From assembly GCF_003602005.1 (NCBI RefSeq), contig NZ_QZWD01000002.1, forward strand, positions 304,666 to 368,665: 64,000 nucleotides of DNA, given 5' to 3'. The position numbers were made by a program, and so were the translations under genes. Origin of the DNA: Salinisphaera sp. Q1T1-3. Lineage in GTDB: Bacteria; Pseudomonadota; Gammaproteobacteria; Nevskiales; Salinisphaeraceae. Within the stretch, counting starts at the first letter, position 1; the number at the start of each line of letters is the position of its first letter. The notes beneath the pieces are model-generated. The model saw nothing but the letters and a program-made list of their open reading frames with translations. It did no database searches and was not told the DNA's origin. Of the stretch, positions 54,174 to 63,098 are shown piece after piece.

Positions 54174-54250
54174 GTTTCGTAGCGTTCGATATGAAAATCA
54201 TGTTAGGAAAGCAGCAGTCAAGTCAACTAGTTTCGTAACGATCGCTATGA
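54174..54250. promoter_or_regulatory. Paired TetR-type operator candidates
   Basis: TTTCGTAGCGTTCGATATGA (54174) and, on the opposite strand at 54230-54250, TTCATAGCGATCGTTACGAA share the pattern TTCnTAGCGnTCGnTAnGAA. The second covers the TetR start codon. Two similar sites in a divergent gap fit repression of both genes by the adjacent TetR protein. Confidence 0.55.
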
Positions 54251-54882
54251 ATAAACCGGACGATGGTGGTAAAAGCGTGCGACGCCGGGCCGGCAGGCCG
54301 CTATCTTTTGATCGCGACGAAGCGCTCGAACAGGCGATGCTGCTGTTTTGGCGGCATGGCTACGAAACCACATCGATCAACGATCTGACCCGCGCGATGA
54401 GGATCACGGCGCCCAGCCTCTACACGGCCTTTGGCGACAAACGGCGATTGTTTCTCGAAGCGGCACAACGCTATGCCGGCGATCCTGAAGCGAGCGCTGC
54501 GGCGATCGACAATGCGCCGACCGCTTGCGAGGCGGCCCGTTCGATCTTGCAGAGTGCCGTGGTCACGTTCACCGGTGAAACCACGCCCCGGGGCTGCCTG
54601 CTGGCCAGTGCCACCGCCAGCGGATCATCCAGTGCTGCAGATGTTCAAGACGTCGTAGCCGGATACCGGCAGCATCTGCGTGAGCGCGTCAGGGCGCGCA
54701 TAGAACGGGATATCGCGGACAAAATACTGCCAACCGAGACGGATGCGGCTGCGCTCGCCGGTATGGTCATGGCGGTGCTGCAGGGGCTGTCCGTTCTGGC
54801 CCGCGACGGTGCCTCGCGGGCGTCTCTTTCCGACATCGTCGATACGGCACTGAACGCATGGCCAACCGCTCGGCAATCCTGA
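54247..54882 (+). CDS. TetR/AcrR-family regulator
   Basis: The 211-residue protein has a TetR helix-turn-helix (AMLLFWRHGYETTSINDLTR) and a C-terminal ligand domain of usual size. It begins 80 bases from the divergent aldo/keto reductase gene and probably represses it, as well as itself. Its own start codon overlaps one of the two candidate sites. The inducer is presumably an electrophile handled by the reductase or epoxide hydrolase. Confidence 0.85.
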   Translation: MNKPDDGGKSVRRRAGRPLSFDRDEALEQAMLLFWRHGYETTSINDLTRAMRITAPSLYTAFGDKRRLFLEAAQRYAGDPEASAAAIDNAPTACEAARSILQSAVVTFTGETTPRGCLLASATASGSSSAADVQDVVAGYRQHLRERVRARIERDIADKILPTETDAAALAGMVMAVLQGLSVLARDGASRASLSDIVDTALNAWPTARQS

Positions 54883-55097
54883 TTCTCCGCTTGCCGGCCA
54901 TCACGCGTGCGATCACGGCTGGATGATTTCTTGCAGCGCCTTTAGAACGTGGTGAATCCGACATCCGAAGGCCAGATTCGGGGATGGTTTATTCGATTAC
55001 CCATATCGCTTGGAAGCCCTGCTCCCAGGAGTCGAGGGGGAATGACCCATACCGTTCCTGGATTCCAGGCCGCGCATCGAAAGCTACCCCGAGAATA

Positions 55098-55212
55098 GCT
55101 GGATCCGGGCCTGATGGATGTCATTCGTCGGGCCCGATACGGCACCTATGTTTTCGGCACCGAGCGTTTCGAAGCGCAGGTCGAACTTGCTTTGGCGCGG
55201 CGAGGGCATTAG
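55098..55212 (+). pseudogene. C-terminal remnant of a RAYT transposase
   Basis: The frame reads LDPGLMDVIRRARYGTYVFG and then TERFEAQVELALARRGH, closely matching the end of the intact RAYT at 63099 (LDPGLVDEIRQATNGNYVLG, TERFEAQVERALKRR). The N-terminal and catalytic parts are gone. The IS4-type element begins 3 bases after the stop. Confidence 0.8.
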
Positions 55213-55215
55213 CAC

Positions 55216-56519
55216 CTGAGGGTTCCCCACAAATCAGGTTGCTATGAGATAGCAATACAGATCGGCTTTTAGCGCTTGCCAGGGCGGTTTTTTGACGTTG
55301 GGTATGCGCTGCATGGTTTGTCGTAACAGCGCCCATCCCCGACTCAGCAACGCGATCCGGAATCGTGTCTCGTGCTCTGATCGTGTGGCCAGAGCCGCCA
55401 GCCAGGCCACGAGTGTTGCCAGCATATGAATCAGCAATAACATCTCGAGTCGGGCGCCCACACGCGTCTGAGTGTCCTCGAACGCACAGCCATACTGATG
55501 CGATTTGAGATCCCGAAACGCTGTCTCGATCTGCATGCGTACGCCGTAGAGCCTTGCGATTTCGTTCGCGCTCTCTCGGGCCAGGCCACAAGAGGCAGCC
55601 AAGCACCCAAGGCTCACGATACCGTCGTGCCATCTTCTCGGCTTTACCGCCCCCGGCACGCTTTTGATCTCGTCGCGTTTGATGGTGCCCCCTGGGCCGC
55701 CGGCGTGTACGCACCAGATGACACGATGTCGGCCGGCTACGCGTGATATCGCACAGACCCAGCGATTGCGGTTTGATGGGGGCCTCGTCGTAATACGCCG
55801 ATACCGGCTGCCACGGGGCATGCCGATGACCTTCACGAATCATCACGCGCCCTCGCAAACGTCCGATCCCGTCCCAACCAAGGCGTCGACCGATTGAAAC
55901 CACGGCGTGTGAAACCCGGCGACCGTAAGGACAATCGGACGACAGGTGGCCGGCAACACGGATTGCAAGCGCGCGAGAAATCGATCGTGTACAGCCCGGC
56001 TATTCAGATCTCGCTGCGGATGTACTTCCTCATACAACGTTAATGCCCGACCTCGCCGCGGAATGGACGCCCGCAAAAGCTGCCATCGGCCATCCCGCGG
56101 CAGTTCGCTCCAATCGACAATAATGACGGGGCGATCCTGCGTCACCAGACACTGTGCACTGGCGCGATAGAACGCTTGGCGATGCGCTTGCATCGAGCGA
56201 TTGCTCAGCCATCGATCCAGCCGCTTGAGAGGCGCTGCGATCTGACGAGACGCCGGCCAATGGCGTGCAAGCGCCATGAGCGTCAGGCGTTGTCCGATCA
56301 GGCAGGCACACACGGCCTGCGATGTGGTGTGGGCGTTACGTTGATCGATCTCGGAAAAGACAGACCCGAGCCACGTCTGCAATACTGCACTCGCGTGCAT
56401 GACGGCCTTCGCATTTTGGTCGATACGAAGGGTACTATCCGTCATGCACGCCCTTCTGACCACCCCTCGAATAACGCTAAATATCTGTTAAAGGATGAAT
56501 AATTGTGGGGAAACCTCAG
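55216..56519 (-). mobile_element. Dead IS4-family (IS10-like) element
   Basis: Ends CTGAGGGTTCCCCACAA (55216) and the complement of CTGAGGTTTCCCCACAA (to 56519) bound a 1.3-kb element of IS10-like size and terminal motif. A second right-end-like sequence lies at 56579-56604, perhaps from another copy. The transposase inside is broken. No clear 9-bp target duplication was found. It lies downstream of the RAYT remnant. Confidence 0.78.
55234..56463 (-). pseudogene. Broken IS4-family transposase
   Basis: The N-terminal part (from 56463) has the first catalytic Asp in VIIVDWSELPRDGR. Where IS10-type enzymes have TDAGF, this reads TVAGF, so the second catalytic Asp is lost (GAC to GTC). Frameshifts near 55880 and 55640-55740 then shift the frame twice. 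The YREK signature is intact in the last frame, YGVRMQIETAFRDLK. It is inactive on two counts. Confidence 0.85.
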
Positions 56520-56629
56520 GGTCTGTCCCCTATAGATGGAACGCTTTTCGAGTCTATTTGTACTGCTATCCAATATCGACCTGATTTGTGTGGGGAACCC
56601 TCAGGGATCGACCACGTTTTAAGCCTGAA

Positions 56630-57853
56630 TCAAGTCGCCGTGGCGTCACGGCATTGATACCGGAGGGCGACGAGTGCCGCGCCCAATCCCGCGGCGGCGC
56701 CGATGCCCAGCGCCCATCGCGGGCCGCAGTGATCCGCGACCCAGCCGACGATGGGCGCGCCGATGGGTGTGCCGCCCATTGCGACGCTTACTCGCAAGGC
56801 CATGACGCGGCCGCGCATTGTGGGTTCGGTCGAAAGCTGTATCAGGCTGTTGGTCGTGTTGGTGAAGATAAGCGCTGCGCCGCCGATCGGGACCAGCACG
56901 AGCGCGAACAGCCCGTAGCTCGGCGCAATGGCCGCCAGAGTACAACCGATGCCGAACAGGGCAGCGCCGACGAGCAGCGATCGGAACGCCGGCCTGTCGA
57001 GGCTGGCGTTGAACAGCGCGCCGGCTATCGTCCCGATTGCCATGATGGACGACAGCAAGCCGTATTCGGCCGCACCTGCATGGAATACCCCCACGGCCAT
57101 CGTCGAGACGAAGATCGGGAAGTTGAGACCGAAAGTGCCCATAAGGAACAACATGACGAGGATGACGCGCAGGTCCGGCCGCGACCGCACGTAGCGAAAC
57201 CCCTCGACGAAGCCGCCTCGTGTCCGCGCAGCCCGGGGGATCGCGTGCAGATCGGCAACGCGCAGCAGGGCGAGCGCGATGAGCACGGTCAGGAATGACA
57301 CGCCATTGATGAGAAACGCCCAGCCGGTTCCGACACCGGCAATGACGACGCCTGAGACGGCAGGGCCGATCATCCGGGCGGCGTTGAACGAGGTGGAATT
57401 GAGGGCGACAGCATTGGACAGATCCTCGTCGCCGACGAGTTGGGCGACGAAGGTCTGGCGCACCGGCGCGTCGAACGCCGCGACGCTGCCGAACAGCAAG
57501 GCGAAGACATAGACGTGCCAGAGCCGCACCGCGCCGGCCACCGTCAGCAGGCCCAGGCCGAGTGCAAGCACACCCATTGCGCCCTGCGTCACGAGCAGCA
57601 ACTTGCGCTGGTTGAGCCGGTCGGCGGCGAGACCGGTCCAGGGCAACAGCAGGAACTGCGGCCCGAACTGCAGCGCCATGACCAGCCCAACCGCTGACGC
57701 GCTATGGCGGGTGAGGATCGTCAGGACGAGCCAGGTCTGCGCGGTTCGCTGTACCCATGTCCCGACGTTGGAGAAGAAAGCCCCCGCGACCCAGACACGA
57801 TAGTTGAAGCCGTGCAGCGAGCGGAATATGCGCCACCCGGAAAGGACGGTCAC
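56630..57853 (-). CDS. MFS exporter (EntS/Bcr-like)
   Basis: The 407-residue, about 12-TM protein has the features of the MFS_3-type exporters: NVGTWVQRTAQTWLVL near the start and GLAADRLNQRKLLLVTQG in the loop after the second segment. It probably exports a drug or metabolite. It is the last gene of a leftward MarR-hydrolase-MFS operon, and its start overlaps the end of the pseudogene by 4 bases. The 3' end lies only 110 bases from the dead IS element. Confidence 0.83.
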   Translation of the reverse strand: MTVLSGWRIFRSLHGFNYRVWVAGAFFSNVGTWVQRTAQTWLVLTILTRHSASAVGLVMALQFGPQFLLLPWTGLAADRLNQRKLLLVTQGAMGVLALGLGLLTVAGAVRLWHVYVFALLFGSVAAFDAPVRQTFVAQLVGDEDLSNAVALNSTSFNAARMIGPAVSGVVIAGVGTGWAFLINGVSFLTVLIALALLRVADLHAIPRAARTRGGFVEGFRYVRSRPDLRVILVMLFLMGTFGLNFPIFVSTMAVGVFHAGAAEYGLLSSIMAIGTIAGALFNASLDRPAFRSLLVGAALFGIGCTLAAIAPSYGLFALVLVPIGGAALIFTNTTNSLIQLSTEPTMRGRVMALRVSVAMGGTPIGAPIVGWVADHCGPRWALGIGAAAGLGAALVALRYQCRDATAT

Positions 57854-58412
57854 GGCCGGTCGGGTAGCAGGGCCAGCACATCGTCCGTCGAGCCGGTTTC
57901 CCCCAGGCGAGGAAACACATGGGCGACACTGTAATCGTGCGCCTGCGCACGCAGATCGGTCATCGCGTCGATGGGCAGCGTGACGTTGAAGCCCGCTTCA
58001 TAGGCTTGGCGGGCGGTTGCCTCTACGCCGGTGCCGGTCGCGACGCCGGTGACGATGACTTGTGTGACGCCGAGAGCGCGCAGCCGTTCCGTCAGATCGG
58101 TGCCGGCGAACGCGCCCCAGGTGCGTTTGGTCACTGCGATATCGTCCTCTTGCTGTCCAAGCGCGGGCAGAAGCGCCGCAAAGTCGGCCGGCCGTTCTTG
58201 CGCCGCTCAAGGCGGTTGCTCGGTTCGGCCGGGGGCGCTGCCGACGACGTTGACCAGTACGACTGGAAGACCGAGGGCGCGGAAGGCGTCGAGCAGCCCC
58301 GGTTGCGGGCCACCACGTCCTCGATCGGATGGACGAAGGGCAGGGCGGCAAGCCCTTTTTGAAGATCGACGACGACGAGCTCGGCGTTCGGATCGAGCGT
58401 GGTCAGCGGCAT
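57850..58412 (-). pseudogene. Frameshifted isochorismatase-family hydrolase
   Basis: Fragments of one enzyme occur in three frames. From ATG 58412 the text is ELVVVDLQKGLAALPFVHPI. After a shift near 58300 it continues LLDAFRALGLPVVLVNVVG. After a second shift near 58207 it continues PADFAALLPALGQQEDDIAV and the end with VTGVATGTGVEATARQAYEA. The catalytic Cys position is Gly here, as in some subfamilies. The two frameshifts suggest decay. It lies between the MarR and MFS genes. Confidence 0.8.
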
Positions 58413-58458
58413 GGTGTTACTCCGGTAAAGTGTCGGGCGTCAGAGGCGCTCGTTCTGG

Positions 58459-58896
58459 TCAATCGTCGGCGAGGCGCCGAAGCAGCGGCAGCACTTCTTC
58501 GAGTTGCCGTTGTTCGTCGCGGGTCAGGCGCGTCTGGATGGTGGACGTCAGCCAGTCCTGGCGCGCTGCGCGACCGGTTTTCAGTCGCTCGCGAAAGGTA
58601 TCGGACAACGTCAGGATGGTCTGCCGACCATCGGTGGGATCGGGGACGCCGGTTACCAGGTCCGCGGCCTGCAAGGCGGCGACAATCGTGCGCATCGACT
58701 GCGATCGCATTGCTTCTGCCCGAGCGAGGCCGGAGGTGGTCTGGGGCCCGTCGCGTTCGAGGCGCAGCAGCACGCTGGACTGCGATGGCGTGAGGTCGCC
58801 GGCGCTGGCTTGTGCCCGCAAACGGCGCTTCAGTTTGCCGACGACTCCGCGCATCTCTTGCGCCAGCGATGCCGCGGAAAGTGCGTTGTCGTTCAT
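58459..58896 (-). CDS. MarR-family transcriptional regulator
   Basis: The 145-residue protein has a MarR winged helix (SSVLLRLERDGPQTTSGLAR) and wing DPTDGRQTILTLSDT. It is 46 bases upstream of the hydrolase pseudogene and MFS gene on the same strand, the usual setup for a MarR protein that represses an efflux operon until a phenolic ligand binds. Confidence 0.87.
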   Translation of the reverse strand: MNDNALSAASLAQEMRGVVGKLKRRLRAQASAGDLTPSQSSVLLRLERDGPQTTSGLARAEAMRSQSMRTIVAALQAADLVTGVPDPTDGRQTILTLSDTFRERLKTGRAARQDWLTSTIQTRLTRDEQRQLEEVLPLLRRLADD

Positions 58897-58911
58897 GACA
58901 TCATTAGCAAC

Positions 58912-59350
58912 CTATGAAGATAATCTGTCAAGTTTAACATCAGACCTTGCATCCGGTGGGGACTCGGCGGGCCGGCTCTGGCGGTGCGTGTCGGTTTGAT
59001 AGGCACCGTCGGCGGAGTTCATATAGACCATGTCGCCGAAGTTGAGACTGCCGGCCAGCGTGCAGATCTCGGGCAGCAGCTCGCCGATCGGTGCATGTCG
59101 CTCGGATGGACTCTGTAGATTCGAGCCGGCGACGGCGCGAATCTGGCGATCCTCGCCGTAGGCGCCGACGAGTTCCTGAAACAGATCGCCGCCGCTGAAG
59201 TTGATCACCACTTCGGTACCCGAATCGCGCGCGCGATCCCCGATCTCGCGGAGGTCTTCCATGTCGTGGGCGTGACCGAAGGTTGGGGTTCCTGGCCGAG
59301 GTATCGCTTTCGCCGGTGACGGCGCAGGTGAGGATGACGTTCGTGTTCAT
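58912..59350 (-). pseudogene. Deleted BKACE (beta-keto acid cleavage, DUF849) gene
   Basis: The start MNTNVILTCAVTGESDT is that of a beta-keto acid cleavage enzyme. At about 59275 the frame shifts and the text resumes as MEDLREIGDRARDSGTEVVI and then LLPEICTLAGSLNFGDMVYM, with about 40 residues including the metal-binding HxH region missing between. The C-terminal half of the family is absent. The gene is dead. Confidence 0.75.
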
Positions 59351-59425
59351 GGCAGCTCGCCGTTCGAAGACTGCCGAAAATATGCGCCCGGCGAAGCGGG
59401 CGCGATGTGCGTATCGAGACGTTCC

Positions 59426-60082
59426 TTATGCTTCAGGCGACAGCGGGCGGGTCAGCGTGGCCGGCTGGGCCAGATACAGCGAGAGCATCCGGCCCAGCTC
59501 GGCCTCGAGCCGGTCGCGTTCGTCGGGGTAACGTTGCATATGCACGCCGGTCGCCTTGAGAACGACCAGCACGGCCAGCGTCCGGGTTTCCACCATGTCT
59601 GTCGGCAGATCGGGGGCGATGGCGTGCAGCACGCGTCGAATGCCGCCGCGCATGCTCGCCCGAATCCGCTCGATCGCTTTCGTTGCCGGTTGGCCGGCCC
59701 GGTCGAGCGCATCGGCCAGCGCCGAGCCGGCGGTCCGGTAGGGGCCGAGGGCGGCGATCCGGGCCACGAGTTCGCTCGCGGTCTGCTCGACCGGCTGCGT
59801 AGGGGCATTGGCCGCGCAGATATCGAAGGCCTCGTCGATGGCATCGCCGAAGCGCTCGAGGATGGTATCGGCCACATGTTCCTTGGTGGGGAAGAACCGG
59901 TACAGCGAGCCGATCGCGGTGCCCGATCGGTCCGCGATCTCGGTCATGGTCACGGCGCTGTATTCGCGCTCGGCGAACAGTTCCACGGCGGCGGCCACGA
60001 TCGCGGCCACGCGCTCGCGCCCGCGTCTGCGCTGCGGCCGAACGGGTTCACGTTGTGCGTCCATTGACTTTTGCGAGGACAT
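59426..60082 (-). CDS. TetR-family regulator
   Basis: The 218-residue protein has a TetR DNA-binding domain, AAVELFAEREYSAVTMTEIA followed by GSLYRFFPTKEHV. It diverges from the isochorismatase and AbrB genes and probably controls them. ATG 60082 was taken; TTG 60088 and ATG 60064 are alternatives and none has a well-spaced ribosome site. Confidence 0.85.
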   Translation of the reverse strand: MSSQKSMDAQREPVRPQRRRGRERVAAIVAAAVELFAEREYSAVTMTEIADRSGTAIGSLYRFFPTKEHVADTILERFGDAIDEAFDICAANAPTQPVEQTASELVARIAALGPYRTAGSALADALDRAGQPATKAIERIRASMRGGIRRVLHAIAPDLPTDMVETRTLAVLVVLKATGVHMQRYPDERDRLEAELGRMLSLYLAQPATLTRPLSPEA

Positions 60083-60158
60083 CCTCAAATAATGGTTTTG
60101 CGAATCGCTCCTATCATATCTCTAGATTGGCGTCTTTCCATCTTTTCGAGGTTTTGTC

Positions 60159-60725
60159 ATGCAACTGGATCCTGCACGTACGGCACTCATTTCGATCGAT
60201 CTACAACAAGGCATCGTTGGCCGTGAGTTGGCGCCGCGCAGCGGCGAACAAATCGTCGCCGGCACCCGGGCGCTGGCCGAGCGCTTCCGCCGGGCCGGGG
60301 CGCTGGTCGTCAACGTGCGCGTGCTCTGGCACGACGATCTCGGCGATACGCCGCCAGCCAATGTGGACGAACCGCCGCAACGGCCCGAGGGCGGAATGCC
60401 GGCAGACGCCATGCGGTTCGTCGATGGCGTGATGCTGCCGGGCGATCTGGAGATCGTCAAACGTCAATGGGGCGCATTCCACGGCACCGAGCTCGATCTG
60501 CAGCTGCGCCGCCGCGGCATCTCCACACTCGTGATCGGCGGCATCGCCACCAATTTCGGGGTGGAATCGACGGTTCGCGATGCCTGGGAGTACGGTTATG
60601 ACGTGGTGGTGCCAGAGGATCTGTGCGCAACGATGTCGAAACCACTGCACGATATGGCGATCGAGAGCATCTTTCCGCGGCTCGCCCGGGTGACGAACGC
60701 CGACGCTCTCGAACTGGTAGCCTGA
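60159..60725 (+). CDS. Isochorismatase-family cysteine hydrolase
   Basis: The 188-residue protein is intact and of family length. It has the Asp in ALISIDLQQGIVG, the Lys in EIVKRQWGAFHGTELD, and the cis-peptide segment GGIATNFGVESTVRDAWEYG, in which the usual nucleophilic Cys position holds Gly (NFGVES). Such variants are common and their reaction is unclear. It is divergent from a TetR gene and 28 bases before an AbrB-type transporter, so it is probably part of a small catabolic or detoxification operon. Confidence 0.83.
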   Translation: MQLDPARTALISIDLQQGIVGRELAPRSGEQIVAGTRALAERFRRAGALVVNVRVLWHDDLGDTPPANVDEPPQRPEGGMPADAMRFVDGVMLPGDLEIVKRQWGAFHGTELDLQLRRRGISTLVIGGIATNFGVESTVRDAWEYGYDVVVPEDLCATMSKPLHDMAIESIFPRLARVTNADALELVA

Positions 60726-60753
60726 GACGCGCGCCGCCCACAAGGCCATAGCA

Positions 60754-61830
60754 ATGCCACAGAGCCTGTTCCGGTGGACGTTGCTGGTGATTCTGTCGGC
60801 AGTGCTGGCCGTCGGGCTGGATTGGCTGCATCTGCCGGCTGCTTTTCTGCTCGGGCCGATGATCGCGGCGATCATGGTCGCGGTCAGCTTCGGACCGGTG
60901 CATCTGCCGGGGCTGGCGTTCAACTGGGCGCAGGGCGTGGTTGGCTGCCTGATCGCGCGGGCGATAACGCCGTCACTGCTGGCCGAGATCGGGCGGGACT
61001 GGCCGATCTTCGCCAGCGGCGTGCTGGCCGTGGTGCTGCTCAGCATGGTGATCGGCTGGCTGCTGACCCGCTGGCAGGTGCTGCCGGGTCCGACCGCAAT
61101 CTGGGGTACGCTGCCAGGGGCCGCGGCTGCGATGGTGATCATGGCCGGCGACTTCGGCTGCGATGTCGGCCTGGTGGCGTTCGTCCAGTACGTTCGAGTG
61201 ATCATCGTGTCGGTGCTTTCGGCAGTCGTCGCCGCCGTTTTCGTACCGGCCGCCCCGGCCGGCGGGCTTTCGGCGCACATCGCCTTCCTGCCGAGCGACT
61301 GGCTCGGTTTCGGCGAGACCGTGGGCTTTATCGTGGTCGCCAGCTTTCTGGCCGTGCGACTGCGCATTCCGGCCGGCCCGCTCATGTTCGTGATGGTGAT
61401 CGGCGCACTGCTGCAGAATCTGCACGTGCTGCGCATCGCCCTGCCGCAGATACTGCTGATACCGGGCTATTGCGTGCTCGGCTGGGGCATCGGCATGCGC
61501 TTCCGGCGCGAAACGCTGCGCCAGGCCATGCACGCGCTGCCGTCGATTCTGTTGTCCACGTTGTTGTTGCTGCTGGCTTGTGGCGGGCTCGCGGTGGTGC
61601 TGGTCGAGCTGACCGGCATGGATCCGCTGACCGCCTATCTGGCGACCAGCCCGGGTGGGGCGAGCACCGTGGCGATCATCGCCAGCGCCAGTCATCTGAA
61701 CGTGGCCTATGTCATGGCGATGCAGGTCGCGCGGGCCTGGTTTCTGATGCTCACCGGGCCGTTGATCGCGCGCACGCTGTCGCGCTGGGCGGGTTATCCG
61801 CCTGGCCAGGGTTGTAGCGGCTCCGGATAG
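60754..61830 (+). CDS. AbrB-family membrane protein (duplicated AbrB domain)
   Basis: The 358-residue protein has about ten membrane segments in two similar halves. The hallmark AFLLGPMIAAI and PGGASTVAIIA parts are typical of the AbrB/AmoA-like putative transporter family. Substrate unknown. It follows the isochorismatase gene closely and is likely co-transcribed under the TetR protein at 59426. Confidence 0.8.
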   Translation: MPQSLFRWTLLVILSAVLAVGLDWLHLPAAFLLGPMIAAIMVAVSFGPVHLPGLAFNWAQGVVGCLIARAITPSLLAEIGRDWPIFASGVLAVVLLSMVIGWLLTRWQVLPGPTAIWGTLPGAAAAMVIMAGDFGCDVGLVAFVQYVRVIIVSVLSAVVAAVFVPAAPAGGLSAHIAFLPSDWLGFGETVGFIVVASFLAVRLRIPAGPLMFVMVIGALLQNLHVLRIALPQILLIPGYCVLGWGIGMRFRRETLRQAMHALPSILLSTLLLLLACGGLAVVLVELTGMDPLTAYLATSPGGASTVAIIASASHLNVAYVMAMQVARAWFLMLTGPLIARTLSRWAGYPPGQGCSGSG

Positions 61831-61967
61831 TGCCATGGCCAATCCTGCGATTCTCACGCTCGCCGCGATGCATTATGGGCCGGTAGCGGCCCGACACCGC
61901 GGGCGTACGGGGGTGAACTCCGCGCAGTGGCCGGGATGGGAGCCTGGCCTGCGAACCCTCAGCGAAC

Positions 61968-63066
61968 GGTGGATTCAGGTTCCAATCGCAACAGGCGGCC
62001 GAAGGTGAGACATCACGAGGCATTGGGTTAAGTTGAGGTTGTCGAGACCATCAACAAAACAGGCCCCGCGATGTCCCATACGCATCTTAGCGCGCGTGAG
62101 CGATGCAATATTCTCCTGATGTCTCAATTCGGCTTGAACCAAGCCGAAGTTGCCCGGCATCTCGGGCGTCATCGGAGCACCATCAGTCGAGAGCTCAAGC
62201 GAAATCAATCGCCTTACAACAGGCACTATCACGATTTTTACGCGCAGCATGCCGCCGAGAGACGGCGGCGTGCCGCTCGGCACCGACGACGATGGGATCA
62301 TCCGCCGCTGGTTGATTTTGTAATGGCCAAGCTCGCCTTGTTCTGGCCGCCTGAAGCGATTGCCGGCCGCTTGATCGCGCGTTTTCCGAACACCCCGGCG
62401 ATGCGCATCAGTGCCCAGCAGATCTATGCCTGGATCGCGGCGGATGCCGTGACCGGCGGCTGCTGTATCAGCGCCTCAGACGCCGGCATAAAAGACGCGG
62501 GCGTCGTACACCACGAGCCGGCCATCGCGCCCGACGTGATACGCGGCTTGATATCCATCAACGGCCCGACGTTGTCGACCGGCGGGGTCGCTTCGGCGAC
62601 TGGGAGGGCGACACGGTGATGGGGTCCGGGCGTGCTGTCATCGTCACCCATGTCGAGCGTCGCAGCGGTTATATCGTGGCGTTCAAGCAGCCGCATCGGG
62701 CATCGATGCCGCTGGCCAAAGCGACTGTTGCCGCGTTGAGACCCTTTCCAGCGCGGTTTCGCCGAACGATGACCTACGACAATGGCACCGAGTTCAGCGC
62801 GTTCGAGCGCATCGAACAGAAAAGCGGCTTCCAAGTGTACTTCGCACGCCCCCACTCACCGTGGCAACGCGGCTGTAACGAGAATGCCAATGGTCTTTTG
62901 GGGCAGTTCTTTCCGAAACGCCGCTCACTGGACGGTATTTCAAAAGCCAAGCTTGAGACCGTCGTTGACTTGCTCAATCATAGACCGAGGAAACGCCTCG
63001 GCTACCGAACGCCTCACGAAGTCCTCACGCAAAACGGTCGTGTTGCGATTGGAACCTGAATCCACC
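61968..63066 (+). mobile_element. IS30-family insertion sequence
   Basis: A 1,099-base element is bounded by perfect 26-base inverted repeats that begin GGTGGATTCAGGTTCCAATC (61968-61993 and the complement 63041-63066). The transposase inside has one frameshift. No target duplication is visible at the edges (AAC versus TTT). A degenerate copy lies at 50363-51744. Confidence 0.9.
62071..63059 (+). pseudogene. IS30-family transposase with a single frameshift
   Basis: The N-terminal part has the helix-turn-helix LNQAEVARHLGRHRSTISRE. At about 62460 a base present in the sister copy (GGCACG there, GGC-TG here) is missing and the frame shifts. The second frame, open from 62463 to 63059, has all three catalytic acids: GDWEGDTV, TYDNGTEFS and the NENANG Glu. 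Only one change separates this copy from an active transposase of about 329 residues. Confidence 0.85.
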
Positions 63067-63098
63067 TTTTCGCAGAACACTTTTCAAAGAGCCTGCCC

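Noticed and set aside
52217..54238. A 673-residue plus-strand open frame opposite the epoxide hydrolase and aldo/keto reductase
   Set aside because: It is the reverse-complement shadow of two genes with complete catalytic motifs and shows no domain of its own.
62440..62620. Programmed frameshift in the IS30 transposase
   Set aside because: No slippery heptamer is visible at the break and the sister copy has the extra base, so a simple deletion is the better reading.
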